Origin: Marinobacterium zhoushanense
Lineage (GTDB): Bacteria > Pseudomonadota > Gammaproteobacteria > Pseudomonadales > Balneatricaceae
Length of the DNA stretch: 64,000 nt
NCBI RefSeq assembly: GCF_014641945.1
Contig: NZ_BMIJ01000004.1
Location: 374,174 to 438,173, forward strand
Direction: 5' to 3'
The position numbers and the translations under genes are program-made. The notes below the pieces were generated by a model. That model made no database searches. It was not told where the DNA came from and worked only from the letters and a program-made list of their open reading frames with translations. Below, one piece after another: positions 19,570 through 29,907 of the stretch. Position 1 is the stretch's first letter. Every line of letters starts with the position of its first letter.

Positions 19570-20544
19570 CTACCCAAGGCCGGTCGTGTCCAACCTCTCC
19601 TGTCCGAACGCCTTGCGCCAGGCGCTTGGGCTGATGCGATGATGTTGCCTGAAATGCTGTCGGAACGAGGTCGCGGTCTGAAATCCCACCCGCTCCGCGA
19701 TCTGCTCGACGGAAAGAGAGGTGGTTTCCAGCAGTTCGCGGCTGCGCTGTATACGCTCGTTCACCAGCCATTTGACCAGTGTCGTGCCGGTCGCCTTGTG
19801 AAATTGGCGCGTGAAGGTGCGTCTGCTCATGCCCGCGCGGGCGGCAAGCGTGTCGATGCGATGCAACTGCGACAAGTGTTCACGCATATAATCTAGCAGG
19901 CGGCTGATATGCGCATCCTGAGTGGAGACAGCCACTGGCTGCTCGATAAACTGCGCCTGTCCCCCTTCCCGGTGCGGCGGAATCACCATGATGCGGGCCA
20001 CCTTGTTGGCAATCTGCGCACCGTAATACTCACGCACCAGATGCAGACAACAGTCCATTCCCGCTCCGGTGCCCGCCGAGGTGATCAGGCGATCCTCCTC
20101 CATATACAGCGCATTGGTGTCCAGCTTGACCCGGGGAAAGCGGCGGCCGAAATCCTGTTCGGCCAGCCAGTGCGTGGAGGCTCGCCTGCCATCCAGCAGA
20201 CCTGAATAGGCCAGAGCATAGGCGCCGTAACAGAGCCCCACCACATGTGCTCCGCGTCGGTGCGCGCGTACCAGCGCCTCGGACAGCTCAGGCGTCGGAG
20301 GCTCGTCCAGATCGTGCCAACCCGACACCACCAGAATATCCGCGCTGTCCAGCAGCTCCAGCCCGCCGTCGGGGTTGACCGTTATCGCCCGTTCGGCCTC
20401 GACCGCCTCGCCCTCGGCGGTCACGATCAGCAGCTCGAACAGTCGCCGACCGGGCAAGCCGATATTGAACACCATGTACGGAACCGAGAAGTGAAAGGGG
20501 CTGAATCCGGGGAACAGCACCAAACCGACTATCGGCACGGCCAT
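19570..20544 (-). CDS. AraC-family regulator with GATase1-like sensor domain
   Basis: 324 residues. The N-terminal half has a DJ-1/PfpI-type fold with the VVGLCYGAYALAYSGLLDGR nucleophile-elbow region. The C-terminal half is an AraC helix-turn-helix pair (RAGMSRRTFTRQFHKATG and IAERVGFQTATSFRQHF). This is the same architecture as GlxA, FtrA and GbdR. The ATG at 20544 follows AGGAG. It is divergent from a small cysteine hydrolase gene, a common pairing for this regulator type, so it probably controls that gene. Confidence 0.86.
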   Translation of the reverse strand: MAVPIVGLVLFPGFSPFHFSVPYMVFNIGLPGRRLFELLIVTAEGEAVEAERAITVNPDGGLELLDSADILVVSGWHDLDEPPTPELSEALVRAHRRGAHVVGLCYGAYALAYSGLLDGRRASTHWLAEQDFGRRFPRVKLDTNALYMEEDRLITSAGTGAGMDCCLHLVREYYGAQIANKVARIMVIPPHREGGQAQFIEQPVAVSTQDAHISRLLDYMREHLSQLHRIDTLAARAGMSRRTFTRQFHKATGTTLVKWLVNERIQRSRELLETTSLSVEQIAERVGFQTATSFRQHFRQHHRISPSAWRKAFGQERLDTTGLG

Positions 20545-20591
20545 CACGATTCTCCTGCACGCGTTTTCCGCCATTCTGGCATGATGGCCCG

Positions 20592-20606
20592 ATTATTTCG
20601 AATAAT
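20592..20606. promoter_or_regulatory. AT-rich dyad between AraC regulator and cysteine hydrolase
   Basis: ATTATT-TCG-AATAAT, a perfect 6-bp inverted repeat in the 145-bp divergent region. It may be a promoter element or binding site; nothing in the sequence decides which. Confidence 0.35.
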
Positions 20607-20689
20607 GTCATTCAGGCCAATTTCTCGCCTCCCGCTGCTCCTCTAAAGTGTCACTCAAATCAACCGGCACACAACACGAGGCACACGAT

Positions 20690-21178
20690 ATGAAAGCGGC
20701 ACTGCTCGTAATCGATATCCAGAACGACTACTTTCCCGGAGGAGCTTTCGAGCTGGAGAACGCCGAATCCGCTCTGCGGGGAGCAGTGGAGGCGATCAGG
20801 CAGGCGAAGCAGGAGGACTGGCTGGTTATCGGCATTCAACACCTCAGCCCGGCGGGCGCTGCGTTCTTTGCGCCTGATACCGAGGGCGCTAAGGTGCACC
20901 CGGAGATAGACGCCGCGCTCGACCGCGCGCCGCTGGTGATCAAACACCAGGCCGACAGCTTCTTTGAAACCGATCTTGAGCAGATGCTGCGCGAAGCCGG
21001 TGTTACCGACCTCTACCTCACCGGCATGATGACCCAGCACTGCATCACACACACCGCCCTGTCACCACAAGCTGGTGGTATAAACATGCACATAATCGCC
21101 AAAGGCTGCGCCGCCCCCACCCAGGGGCTGAGCGACCTGGCGCTACGAGGGCTGAGCACGCGCTGCACAGTCGTTTAA
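20690..21178 (+). CDS. isochorismatase-family cysteine hydrolase
   Basis: 162-residue hydrolase of the isochorismatase/nicotinamidase superfamily. The catalytic triad is visible as D9 in VIDIQNDY, K85 in VIKHQADSF and C118 in GMMTQHCITHTA. The ATG at 20690 follows GAGG; an upstream in-frame start at 20648 has no site. Such enzymes cleave amides or enol ethers, and the exact substrate cannot be inferred. Its divergent AraC/GATase1 partner suggests inducible control. The stop overlaps that of the convergent gene. Confidence 0.85.
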   Translation: MKAALLVIDIQNDYFPGGAFELENAESALRGAVEAIRQAKQEDWLVIGIQHLSPAGAAFFAPDTEGAKVHPEIDAALDRAPLVIKHQADSFFETDLEQMLREAGVTDLYLTGMMTQHCITHTALSPQAGGINMHIIAKGCAAPTQGLSDLALRGLSTRCTVV

Positions 21179-21753
21179 TGCTGGCGACTATCCAGAGCCA
21201 CCCCCATCGCCTTCAACTGGTTCGCCAGCGCCGGGTTTCGGGTCTGACGCCAGCGCTGGTACAGCGCCATGATTTCGGTGGCGCTGTATTGCCGATACCG
21301 GCGACAGATACGGGCGACCAGTTCGAGCATCTGGGCAAAGCTGTCGGCCAGTTCGGCAAACACATGACGAAGCTCCAGTGCATGGCTGGCCAGGTAGTCG
21401 TACGCGCCGCCGCCCATGCCGACAAAGTAGTCGCGCTGGATCCCTTTACGTGCGTAATGCTCCGGAAACAGTGCCCCCAAAAACAGCGCCTGATCGCCAA
21501 GCTGACGCAGTAACAGGCAGCGCTCCCGCTCATGGGCACACTCCTGCGCATCGCCATACAGCAGCGCCAGAGGGCGGATCCCCAAGTCACCGTCCTGATA
21601 ACTGAACAGCGCATCGTTGCGGCTGAACCGTCCCAGCAGGTTTCCCAGGTACCAACGGGTTTCTTCATTGGGGTGGGAAGCGGATTCTTCGAGAAGTTGT
21701 TCGCGAAAGTACTCTTCCAGTCCGTTCAGACCGGCTCTTTGCACCCTGGGCAT
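21175..21753 (-). CDS. conserved protein of unknown function
   Basis: 192-residue soluble, mostly helical protein with no signal peptide. The central segment RQLGDQALFLGALFPEHYARKGIQRDYFVGMGGGAYDYLA (positions read in parts) looks conserved, with a Gly-rich turn. I recognise it as a recurrent proteobacterial hypothetical but know no function. It is convergent with the hydrolase gene and divergent from groES. Confidence 0.7.
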   Translation of the reverse strand: MPRVQRAGLNGLEEYFREQLLEESASHPNEETRWYLGNLLGRFSRNDALFSYQDGDLGIRPLALLYGDAQECAHERERCLLLRQLGDQALFLGALFPEHYARKGIQRDYFVGMGGGAYDYLASHALELRHVFAELADSFAQMLELVARICRRYRQYSATEIMALYQRWRQTRNPALANQLKAMGVALDSRQH

Positions 21754-21850
21754 AGGTCGACTCTCCTGTGTCCAATCACCTCTTTAACCTAGCAAAAAAA
21801 TGCCGTTCAGGCAGATCTCTTGAACGTTGAAAAAAATTCTAGTTGCCCCC

Positions 21851-21878
21851 CTTGAAAGCGGTTCACCGTGCACATATT
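21851..21878 (+). promoter_or_regulatory. sigma-32-like heat-shock promoter of groESL
   Basis: CTTGAA at 21851-21856, a 13-base spacer, then GCACATAT at 21870-21877. The -35 with its preceding C-run and the spacing match the E. coli groE heat-shock promoter; the -10 agrees at five of eight positions. No CIRCE-type inverted repeat is seen, so RpoH control is favoured. Confidence 0.65.
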
Positions 21879-21963
21879 TGATAGCTGCGGACGCGATAAG
21901 GCGTTCCTTTATTTCTTTTTATTACCTGTATATCAGTAGGTTACATAAGGAGGAAATTTTCGT

Positions 21964-23906
<1,943 letters not shown>

Positions 23907-23922
23907 TTCCCCTTCAACCATT

Positions 23923-23948
23923 GGGCCGGGAGGTTCGCCTCCCTGCCC
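23923..23948 (+). terminator. hairpin after groEL
   Basis: Stem GGGCCGGGAGG / CCTCCCTGCCC with one mismatch and a TTCG tetraloop, 17 bp after groEL and between convergent genes. There is no U-tract, so it could act as an mRNA stabiliser rather than an intrinsic terminator. Confidence 0.6.
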
Positions 23949-23964
23949 TCAAAACCGACGCCGA

Positions 23965-24555
23965 TCAGTGCACGCTGCGATCGCCCCAGATCTCTTTCAA
24001 CCGGCTGTCACGACCACAGTTCCAGCGATAGAACTTATAGCGAAGCGGGCTCTTCTTGTAGAAGTCCTGGTGGTAACTCTCATCCCCCTTGATCGGGTAG
24101 AAGGTCGACGCTTCCACAATGGGCGTCACGACTCTCTGATCGGGAAACCGCTGCTCCACCTCCCGCTTGGACCGCTCGGCGATGGTCCGCTCCTGCTCGT
24201 TGGCCACGAAGATCGCAGTTCGATAACTCGGCCCCTTGTCACAGAACTGACCGCGATCATCGAAGGGATCGATATTGACCCAGAAATGATCCAACAGCTC
24301 GGCATAACTGATCTTGTTCGGATCATAGGTGATCTCGACCGCTTCGACATGTCCCTCATGGTTGCCGTTATAGGTCGGATTCTTCAGACTGCCGCCGGTA
24401 AAGCCTGAGACCACATCCGTCACCCCCTCCAGTTTCTCGAAATCGGCTTCCATACACCAGAAACAGCCTCCGGCCAAAACCGCCTTATCCGCCAAAAGAC
24501 CAGGGGATCCGAACAGAAAGCCAATTAATATCAAAAAGTTGAGAAAATACTTCAT
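23965..24555 (-). CDS. msrA: peptide methionine sulfoxide reductase MsrA, exported
   Basis: 196-residue MsrA that reduces methionine-S-sulfoxide in proteins. The active site is GGCFWCMEADF with catalytic C31. The first 22 residues form a clear signal peptide (hydrophobic core then GLLA-D), so the enzyme is predicted to act in the periplasm or at the membrane. Length and motifs such as GNHEGHVEAVEITYDP are typical. It lies convergent to groEL. Confidence 0.93.
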   Translation of the reverse strand: MKYFLNFLILIGFLFGSPGLLADKAVLAGGCFWCMEADFEKLEGVTDVVSGFTGGSLKNPTYNGNHEGHVEAVEITYDPNKISYAELLDHFWVNIDPFDDRGQFCDKGPSYRTAIFVANEQERTIAERSKREVEQRFPDQRVVTPIVEASTFYPIKGDESYHQDFYKKSPLRYKFYRWNCGRDSRLKEIWGDRSVH

Positions 24556-24834
24556 AACCTTTCCTCCGCTATTAGACGGTATAGCGCATCATGGGGACGC
24601 TGTCAGACGATAGGCAGGGAATTAGCCAGGTGCAGTTTCAAGGGCCCAGCCCGCCACTGAAAGAAAGAGTTTCGGCTCGGCTGAGACTTGCCAATGCGCC
24701 TGTTTTGCCACAGTCTACTCCGTACTCCCCAGGGTCAACCAAGCCCCAATATAAAAGAGACAGGCCTGAACGGGAGATCACGAAAGGTATAATCGGCACA
24801 AACATCAAAACACTAATATTGTCGGAATAAAGCT

Positions 24835-25197
24835 TTGTTTATAGGAAAACTTTCCCGTTTAACCGCTGCCACCCCTAGAGCAATACGGTTATATGAATCC
24901 TTGGGGTTAATTAAGGTAGGACGTAGTGGAAAATACCGCTTTTATGATGAAAGCCATGTGGAGTTCATTCAGATAATTAAAGATGCCCAGAGCCTGGGCA
25001 TCACGCTGTCTGAGCTGAAAGAGCTTAAGCGAGGCAAAAACGAGCTCGACTGGGTGGCCGTGAGTCAGCTGCTGGCAGAGAAACGCTCACAAGTTCTGCG
25101 TGATATCGGTACCCTGAAGCAGCATCTGGCTCGTATTGAGCGTTATCAAACTATCATCTCTGACTGCGCTGATCGGGGCTCCTCTAACTGTAGATAG
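24835..25197 (+). CDS. MerR-family regulator of the adjacent oxidoreductase
   Basis: 120-residue MerR protein: an N-terminal winged helix with IGKLSRLTAATPRAIRLYESLGLI and a short dimerisation coiled coil. The start is TTG at 24835, supported by GGAA upstream and by alignment with the usual MerR N-terminus. It has Cys residues only near the C-terminus (DCADRGSSNC), so metal or thiol sensing is uncertain. A MerR-type operator lies between it and the next gene. Base composition here is clearly AT-richer than the neighbours, which suggests acquisition. Confidence 0.83.
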   Translation: MFIGKLSRLTAATPRAIRLYESLGLIKVGRSGKYRFYDESHVEFIQIIKDAQSLGITLSELKELKRGKNELDWVAVSQLLAEKRSQVLRDIGTLKQHLARIERYQTIISDCADRGSSNCR

Positions 25198-25201
25198 CCG
25201 A

Positions 25202-25233
25202 TTGACTCTTACCCTTAGGTAAGGGTTTACATT
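25202..25233 (+). promoter_or_regulatory. MerR-type operator/promoter
   Basis: TTGACT at 25202-25207 and TTACAT or TACATT at 25227-25233 are separated by 19-20 bp. The spacer holds a perfect dyad ACCCTTA-GG-TAAGGGT at 25211-25226. An overlong spacer carrying a dyad is the hallmark of MerR-activated promoters. It would drive the oxidoreductase at 25263. Confidence 0.8.
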
Positions 25234-25262
25234 GCGGGCGTACCAGTTATGGAGTCCACAGG

Positions 25263-25829
25263 ATGAAGCGAATTCTTATCATTAACGCCAACCCAAAGTC
25301 CGCCAGCCTTGGTAAGGTCATGGCAGAGCGGTATGCCAACAGAGCGAGGGAGAAGCATCAGATTGAGCTGATCAATATCGGTGATATGCAGTTCAATCTT
25401 AATTTAGAAGAGGGTTACGATAAAACAACTGAACTAGAGGACGATCTTCAGGATTTCCAGCAAAAACTTAAATGGTCGCAGCATATCGTCATTATCACGC
25501 CAGTATGGTGGGGTGGCATGCCAGCCAAGCTTAAGGGCGTATTTGATCGAGTACTACTGCCGGGATATGCTTTTAAATACCATGAAGGCAAATCCATCCC
25601 AGAAAAACTGCTTACCGGCCGTACGTCAGAACTTATCATTACTCTCGACACCCCCACGATCTGGTATCGCTGGATTCAGGGCAATCCAATATATCACCAG
25701 CTAAAACGTACAATCTTCGATTTCATTGGCATCAAAAACAAAGCAACCCACTATTTCGGGCCGGTCATAAGCGCGGATGAAAAGCAAAGAGAACGTTGGC
25801 TGAACAGGGTGGAAAAACTGGCAAATTGA
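25263..25829 (+). CDS. NAD(P)H-dependent flavodoxin-fold oxidoreductase
   Basis: 188-residue protein of the NAD(P)H quinone oxidoreductase/YwrO/KefF group, which uses FMN or FAD to reduce quinones and electrophiles. Motifs are ILIINANPKSASLGK at the phosphate-binding loop and ITPVWWGGMPAKLKGVFDRVLLPGYAF. The ATG at 25263 sits close to a MerR-type promoter, so expression is probably induced by an electrophile or redox signal sensed by the upstream MerR protein. AT-rich like that gene; the two likely travelled together. Confidence 0.85.
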   Translation: MKRILIINANPKSASLGKVMAERYANRAREKHQIELINIGDMQFNLNLEEGYDKTTELEDDLQDFQQKLKWSQHIVIITPVWWGGMPAKLKGVFDRVLLPGYAFKYHEGKSIPEKLLTGRTSELIITLDTPTIWYRWIQGNPIYHQLKRTIFDFIGIKNKATHYFGPVISADEKQRERWLNRVEKLAN

Positions 25830-25941
25830 AAGGGAAAAGCCCAGGATCTACCAGCTACCGCAGCTTTGATACGAGCTCTGCTTTGGACAACATGAGACAG
25901 CCATCGTATCGCCGATAGCAGCCACAGCAAAGAACCCAACC

Positions 25942-25963
25942 AAGCCCCGAGTATCCGGGGCTT
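25942..25963. terminator. hairpin between convergent oxidoreductase and fds genes
   Basis: Stem AAGCCCCG / CGGGGCTT with a 6-base loop, placed between convergent genes. Neither side has a long T-tract, so termination strength is uncertain. The rest of 25830-25969 shows nothing else. Confidence 0.5.
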
Positions 25964-25969
25964 GTCACC

Positions 25970-26200
25970 TTAATGCACGCCAGCCTGCAACTGTTTTCCT
26001 GCCAGTCTCGCCGCAGGATGCAGCTCCTCGCCCCCCTGTTCGAGGTAGTCGAACAACTGGTCCTTCATGCGGCGGGACCAAAACTTTTTCACATGGCTGG
26101 CGACCACGGAGGCCACTTCAGATTCGTCGCCGGCACTGATGTTGTTGAGGGCGATCTGGTTGATCATTTTGATCAGATGTTCCTGTTCACTCTGAAACAT
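25970..26200 (-). CDS. fdsD: formate dehydrogenase delta subunit
   Basis: 76-residue small subunit or accessory protein of soluble NAD-linked formate dehydrogenases. The pattern MINQIALNNIS near the start, then HVKKFWSRRMKDQL and LHPAARLAGKQL, is characteristic of FdsD. It is the last gene of the fdsGBA-fdhD-fdsD operon and overlaps the end of fdhD. The ATG at 26200 is preferred; a GTG at 26212 is possible. Confidence 0.87.
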   Translation of the reverse strand: MFQSEQEHLIKMINQIALNNISAGDESEVASVVASHVKKFWSRRMKDQLFDYLEQGGEELHPAARLAGKQLQAGVH

Positions 26201-27044
26201 GCTTGCTCTCACTAAACTTGAGTTCTTGTTCTGCTTCGCTACGGGTGTAGATCACATGGCGACCGGGGCGGGCAAAGCCGATCAGGTTCATACCCGAACT
26301 TGAGGCATGCTCTACCGCCAGTGCCGTGGGTGCGGATACGGCTACCAGAGTCGAGATACCCGCGGAGTTACATTTATTGACCATCTCGTAGCTGGCACGG
26401 CTGGAGATCAACACGAAGCTTTCGCTGTTGTCCGGATAGCTTTCTCGGTCGGCAGCACGGGCGCCGATCAGCTTATCCAGCGCGTTGTGTCGGCCCACAT
26501 CCTCTCGCAACAACAGGATATGACCTTCAAGATCGCACAGTGCCGCACCATGCACCGCGCCGGTTACCGACTGCAGCGGCTGGTTCGCTTTCAGTTGGCC
26601 GAGCGCGGTTTCGATCGCCTGGCCATCGGGCAGCGCCACTGCCGCTACCGGCTTGGGCATATCCACCGCCTGCTGCAGGGATTCGGCGCCGCACAAACCA
26701 CAGCCGGTACGACCGACCAAGTTGCGGCGATGCTCCTTGAGCTTGACGAAGCATTCGCTGGCGATCTCGATATGCAGTTCGATCCCCAACGTTCGATGTT
26801 CCGCCTCTATGCCGTATAGCTGCTCCGGGCGCTCGATGATCCCTTCGGTCAGACTGAAGCCGAGAGCAAAATCCTCTAGGTCCGTAGGGCTGGCCATCAT
26901 CACTACGTGAGAGAGCCCGTTGTAGACCAGTGCCACCGCAACCTCTTCCGCGAGCTGGTCCCGGGCCGTTTCCGGCCCGGACTCCGCTTCGCCGTCGTGA
27001 CGACGCTGTACCTGAAAGACCTTATGGCCCCTCTGCCCGCTCAC
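26187..27044 (-). CDS. fdhD: formate dehydrogenase accessory sulfurtransferase
   Basis: Sulfurtransferase that sulfurates the molybdenum cofactor of formate dehydrogenase, required for its activity. The 285-residue product has the essential pair C115-x2-C118 (GRTGCGLCGAESL) and the family stretch LREDVGRHNALDKLIG. GTG at 27044 is taken as start: it shares one base with the fdsA stop and has GGAAG upstream. The frame is open further upstream inside fdsA, but that part has no family similarity. Confidence 0.93.
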   Translation of the reverse strand: MSGQRGHKVFQVQRRHDGEAESGPETARDQLAEEVAVALVYNGLSHVVMMASPTDLEDFALGFSLTEGIIERPEQLYGIEAEHRTLGIELHIEIASECFVKLKEHRRNLVGRTGCGLCGAESLQQAVDMPKPVAAVALPDGQAIETALGQLKANQPLQSVTGAVHGAALCDLEGHILLLREDVGRHNALDKLIGARAADRESYPDNSESFVLISSRASYEMVNKCNSAGISTLVAVSAPTALAVEHASSSGMNLIGFARPGRHVIYTRSEAEQELKFSESKHVSE

Positions 27045-29905
27045 TAGCGATCTTCCGCAACCGGGTTGGCTTCGTTGAGGAACTTCTGCTGACGACGGTT
27101 GTTGTCCTGGAAGCTCTTCTGCCACTCGGAGGGTTGGCTCACCTTCTCCACCTGCACCGCGGTCACCTTGTACTCCGGACAGTTGGTCGCCCAGTCGGAG
27201 TTGTCCGTGGTGATCACGTTGGCACCACTGCCCGGATGGTGGAAGGTGGTATACACCACACCCGGCTGCATACGCTCGCTGACACGGGCACGCAGTACGG
27301 TCTGGCCAGCGCGGCTGGTAACGCCGAGCCAGTCGCCATCACTGATACCGCGCTCTTCAGCATCGTGCGGGTGGACTTCCAGTATGTCTTCGTCATGCCA
27401 GACCTGGTTGTCGGTACGACGCGTCTGAGCACCAACGTTGTACTGGCTGAGAATACGACCTGTAGTCAGCAACAACGGGAAGCGGCGGTTTGCACGCTCG
27501 GTAGTAGCCACAAACTCGGTGATGGCGAACTGTGCCTTGCCGATCGGGAAGCTCTCTACATGCATGATCGGCATACCGACCGGGTTCTCGGCGTTGCAGG
27601 GCCACTGCAGGCTGCCATGCTGCTCCAGCTTGTCGTAGCTGACACCAGCAAAGCTTGGAGTCAGGGCAGCGATCTCATCCATGATCTCGGACGGATGGCT
27701 GTAGGTCATCGGATAACCCAGAGCGTTGGACAGCTCGACGGTGACCTCCCAATCCTCCTTGCCGGCGATCGGCGGCATCACCTTACGCACGCGGTTGATA
27801 CGGCGCTCGGCGTTGGTGAAGGTGCCGTTCTTCTCCAGGAAGGTGGAACCCGGCAGCAGCACGTGGGCGAACTTGGCCGTCTCGTTGAGGAAGATATCCT
27901 GCACGATCAGGCAGTCGAGAGAGCGTAGCGCCTCCTCAACATGCTGAGTGTTGGGATCGGACTGCGCGATATCCTCGCCCTGTACGTACATGGCACGGAA
28001 ATGACCGGAGATGGCAGCGTCGAACATGTTGGGGATACGCAGTCCCGGTTCGTCGTCGATTTTGACGCCCCAGGCCGCTTCGAAACGTCCGCGGGCAACG
28101 GCATCGGAGACGTGCTGGTAGCCCGGCAGTTCGTGCGGGAAGGAGCCCATATCGCAGGAACCCTGCACGTTGTTCTGACCGCGCAACGGGTTTACGCCGA
28201 CACCGTCGCGACCGATGTTGCCGGTCGCCAGCGCCAGGTTGGCGATACCCATCACCATGGTGGAGCCCTGGCTGTGTTCGGTGACCCCCAGTCCGTAGTA
28301 GATCGCCGCGTTCGGTGCCTTGGCGTAGGCACGGGCAGCAGCACGGACCTGGTCGGCCGCCACGCCGGTGATCGCTTCCACCGCTTCCGGTGCATGACGC
28401 TCATCGGCGATAAACGCGCGCCACTTGGCGTAGGCATCGGACTCGCAACGCTGAGCGATAAAGTCACTGTCTTCCAGCCCTTCGCTGACGATGACATGGG
28501 CCAGCGCGTTGACCATGGCGACGTTGGTGCCCGGCCGTAGCGGCAGGTGCATGGCATCGCCCATGTGCGGGGTATCGAGCAGGTCGATGTGACGCGGGTC
28601 AGCCACGATCAGACTGGCGCCCTCACGCAGGCGGCGGCGCAGCAGCGAGCCAAATACCGGATGGGCATCGGTGGGGTTGGCACCGATCACCAGCACGCAG
28701 TCGGCCTTCATCACCGAGTCGAAGGTCTGGGTACCGGCAGACTCACCCAGAGTCTGTTTCAGACCGTAACCGGTGGGGCTGTGGCAGACGCGGGCACAGG
28801 TATCGGTATTGTTGTTACCGAATGCGGTACGGATCAGCTTCTGCACCAGGTAGGTCTCTTCGTTGGTGCAGCGTGACGAGGTGATACCGCCGATGCTCTC
28901 GCGACCGTGCTCCGCCTGGATCTCCTTCAGACGCTTGGCCGCAAAGCCGATCGCCTCCTCCCAGCTCACCTCTTTCCAGGGCTGGTCGATGGAATCGCGG
29001 ATCATCGGTACGCGGATGCGGTCCTTGTGGGTAGCGTAGCCGAAGGCGAAGCGCCCCTTGACGCAGGAGTGACCGTGGTTCGCCTCACCGCCCTTGTAAG
29101 GCACCATGCGCACCACCTTGTCGCCCTTCATCTCGGCCTTGAACGAGCAGCCGACGCCGCAGTATGCGCAGGTGGTAACCACGCTATGCTCCGGCTGACC
29201 CATCTCGATGACGGAGTTCTCCATCAGCGTGGCAGTCGGGCAGGCCTGGACACAGGCACCGCAAGAGACGCACTCGGAGTCGAGGAAGTCTTCATCCTGA
29301 CCGGCAGCAACCTTGGAATCGAAACCGCGACCATCGATGGTCAGTGCGAAGGTGCCCTGCACTTCGGAACAAGCGCGGACGCAGCGGGAACAGACGATGC
29401 ACTTGCTGGGATCGAAGGTGAAATAGGGGTTGGAGGTGTCCTTCTCCGCATCCAGATGGTTCTCGCCGTCGAAGCCGTAACGCACTTCGCGCAGGCCCAC
29501 GGCACCGGCCATGTCCTGCAGTTCGCAGTTGCCGTTGGCCGGGCAGGTCAGGCAGTCCAGCGGATGGTCGGAGATGTACAGCTCCATGATGTTGCGACGC
29601 AGCTTGGCCAGCTTGTCGTTCTGGGTGATGACCTTCATGCCCTGCTCAGCAGGGGTGGTGCAGGACGCAGGCAAGCCGCGGCGGCCTTCGATCTGCACCG
29701 CGCAGATGCGGCAGGAGCCGAAGGCATCCAGGTTATCGGTGGCACAGAGCTTGGGGATATTGATATCGGCCAGCGCCGCGGCACGCATCACCGAGGTGCC
29801 CTCCGGCACGCTGATTTCGACGCCGTCGATCTCCAGCGTAACCAGGTTCTCGCTCAGCGACGCAGGGGTACCGTAATCCTTGTTCGGGTCATAGTGCTGC
29901 AACAT
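27044..29905 (-). CDS. fdsA: NAD-dependent formate dehydrogenase, catalytic alpha subunit
   Basis: 953-residue molybdopterin protein that oxidises formate to CO2. From the N-terminus it has a [2Fe-2S] domain (CATDNLDAFGSCRICAVQ), a His/Cys-ligated cluster (HPLDCLTCPANGNC), two [4Fe-4S] ferredoxin motifs (CIVCSRCVRAC and CVSCGACVQAC), and the catalytic domain beginning at CAYCGVGCSF. The catalytic residue is Cys in ARVCHSPTGYGL, so this is a Cys enzyme, not a selenoprotein. MLQHYD at 29905 is the start; open frame beyond it lies within fdsB. It disposes of formate from betaine demethylation. Confidence 0.96.
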   Translation of the reverse strand: MLQHYDPNKDYGTPASLSENLVTLEIDGVEISVPEGTSVMRAAALADINIPKLCATDNLDAFGSCRICAVQIEGRRGLPASCTTPAEQGMKVITQNDKLAKLRRNIMELYISDHPLDCLTCPANGNCELQDMAGAVGLREVRYGFDGENHLDAEKDTSNPYFTFDPSKCIVCSRCVRACSEVQGTFALTIDGRGFDSKVAAGQDEDFLDSECVSCGACVQACPTATLMENSVIEMGQPEHSVVTTCAYCGVGCSFKAEMKGDKVVRMVPYKGGEANHGHSCVKGRFAFGYATHKDRIRVPMIRDSIDQPWKEVSWEEAIGFAAKRLKEIQAEHGRESIGGITSSRCTNEETYLVQKLIRTAFGNNNTDTCARVCHSPTGYGLKQTLGESAGTQTFDSVMKADCVLVIGANPTDAHPVFGSLLRRRLREGASLIVADPRHIDLLDTPHMGDAMHLPLRPGTNVAMVNALAHVIVSEGLEDSDFIAQRCESDAYAKWRAFIADERHAPEAVEAITGVAADQVRAAARAYAKAPNAAIYYGLGVTEHSQGSTMVMGIANLALATGNIGRDGVGVNPLRGQNNVQGSCDMGSFPHELPGYQHVSDAVARGRFEAAWGVKIDDEPGLRIPNMFDAAISGHFRAMYVQGEDIAQSDPNTQHVEEALRSLDCLIVQDIFLNETAKFAHVLLPGSTFLEKNGTFTNAERRINRVRKVMPPIAGKEDWEVTVELSNALGYPMTYSHPSEIMDEIAALTPSFAGVSYDKLEQHGSLQWPCNAENPVGMPIMHVESFPIGKAQFAITEFVATTERANRRFPLLLTTGRILSQYNVGAQTRRTDNQVWHDEDILEVHPHDAEERGISDGDWLGVTSRAGQTVLRARVSERMQPGVVYTTFHHPGSGANVITTDNSDWATNCPEYKVTAVQVEKVSQPSEWQKSFQDNNRRQQKFLNEANPVAEDR

Positions 29906-29907
29906 GA

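Noticed and set aside
24591..24830. 79-residue ORF in the msrA-MerR gap
   Set aside because: No site before the start, unnatural composition, and it overlaps the MerR promoter region.
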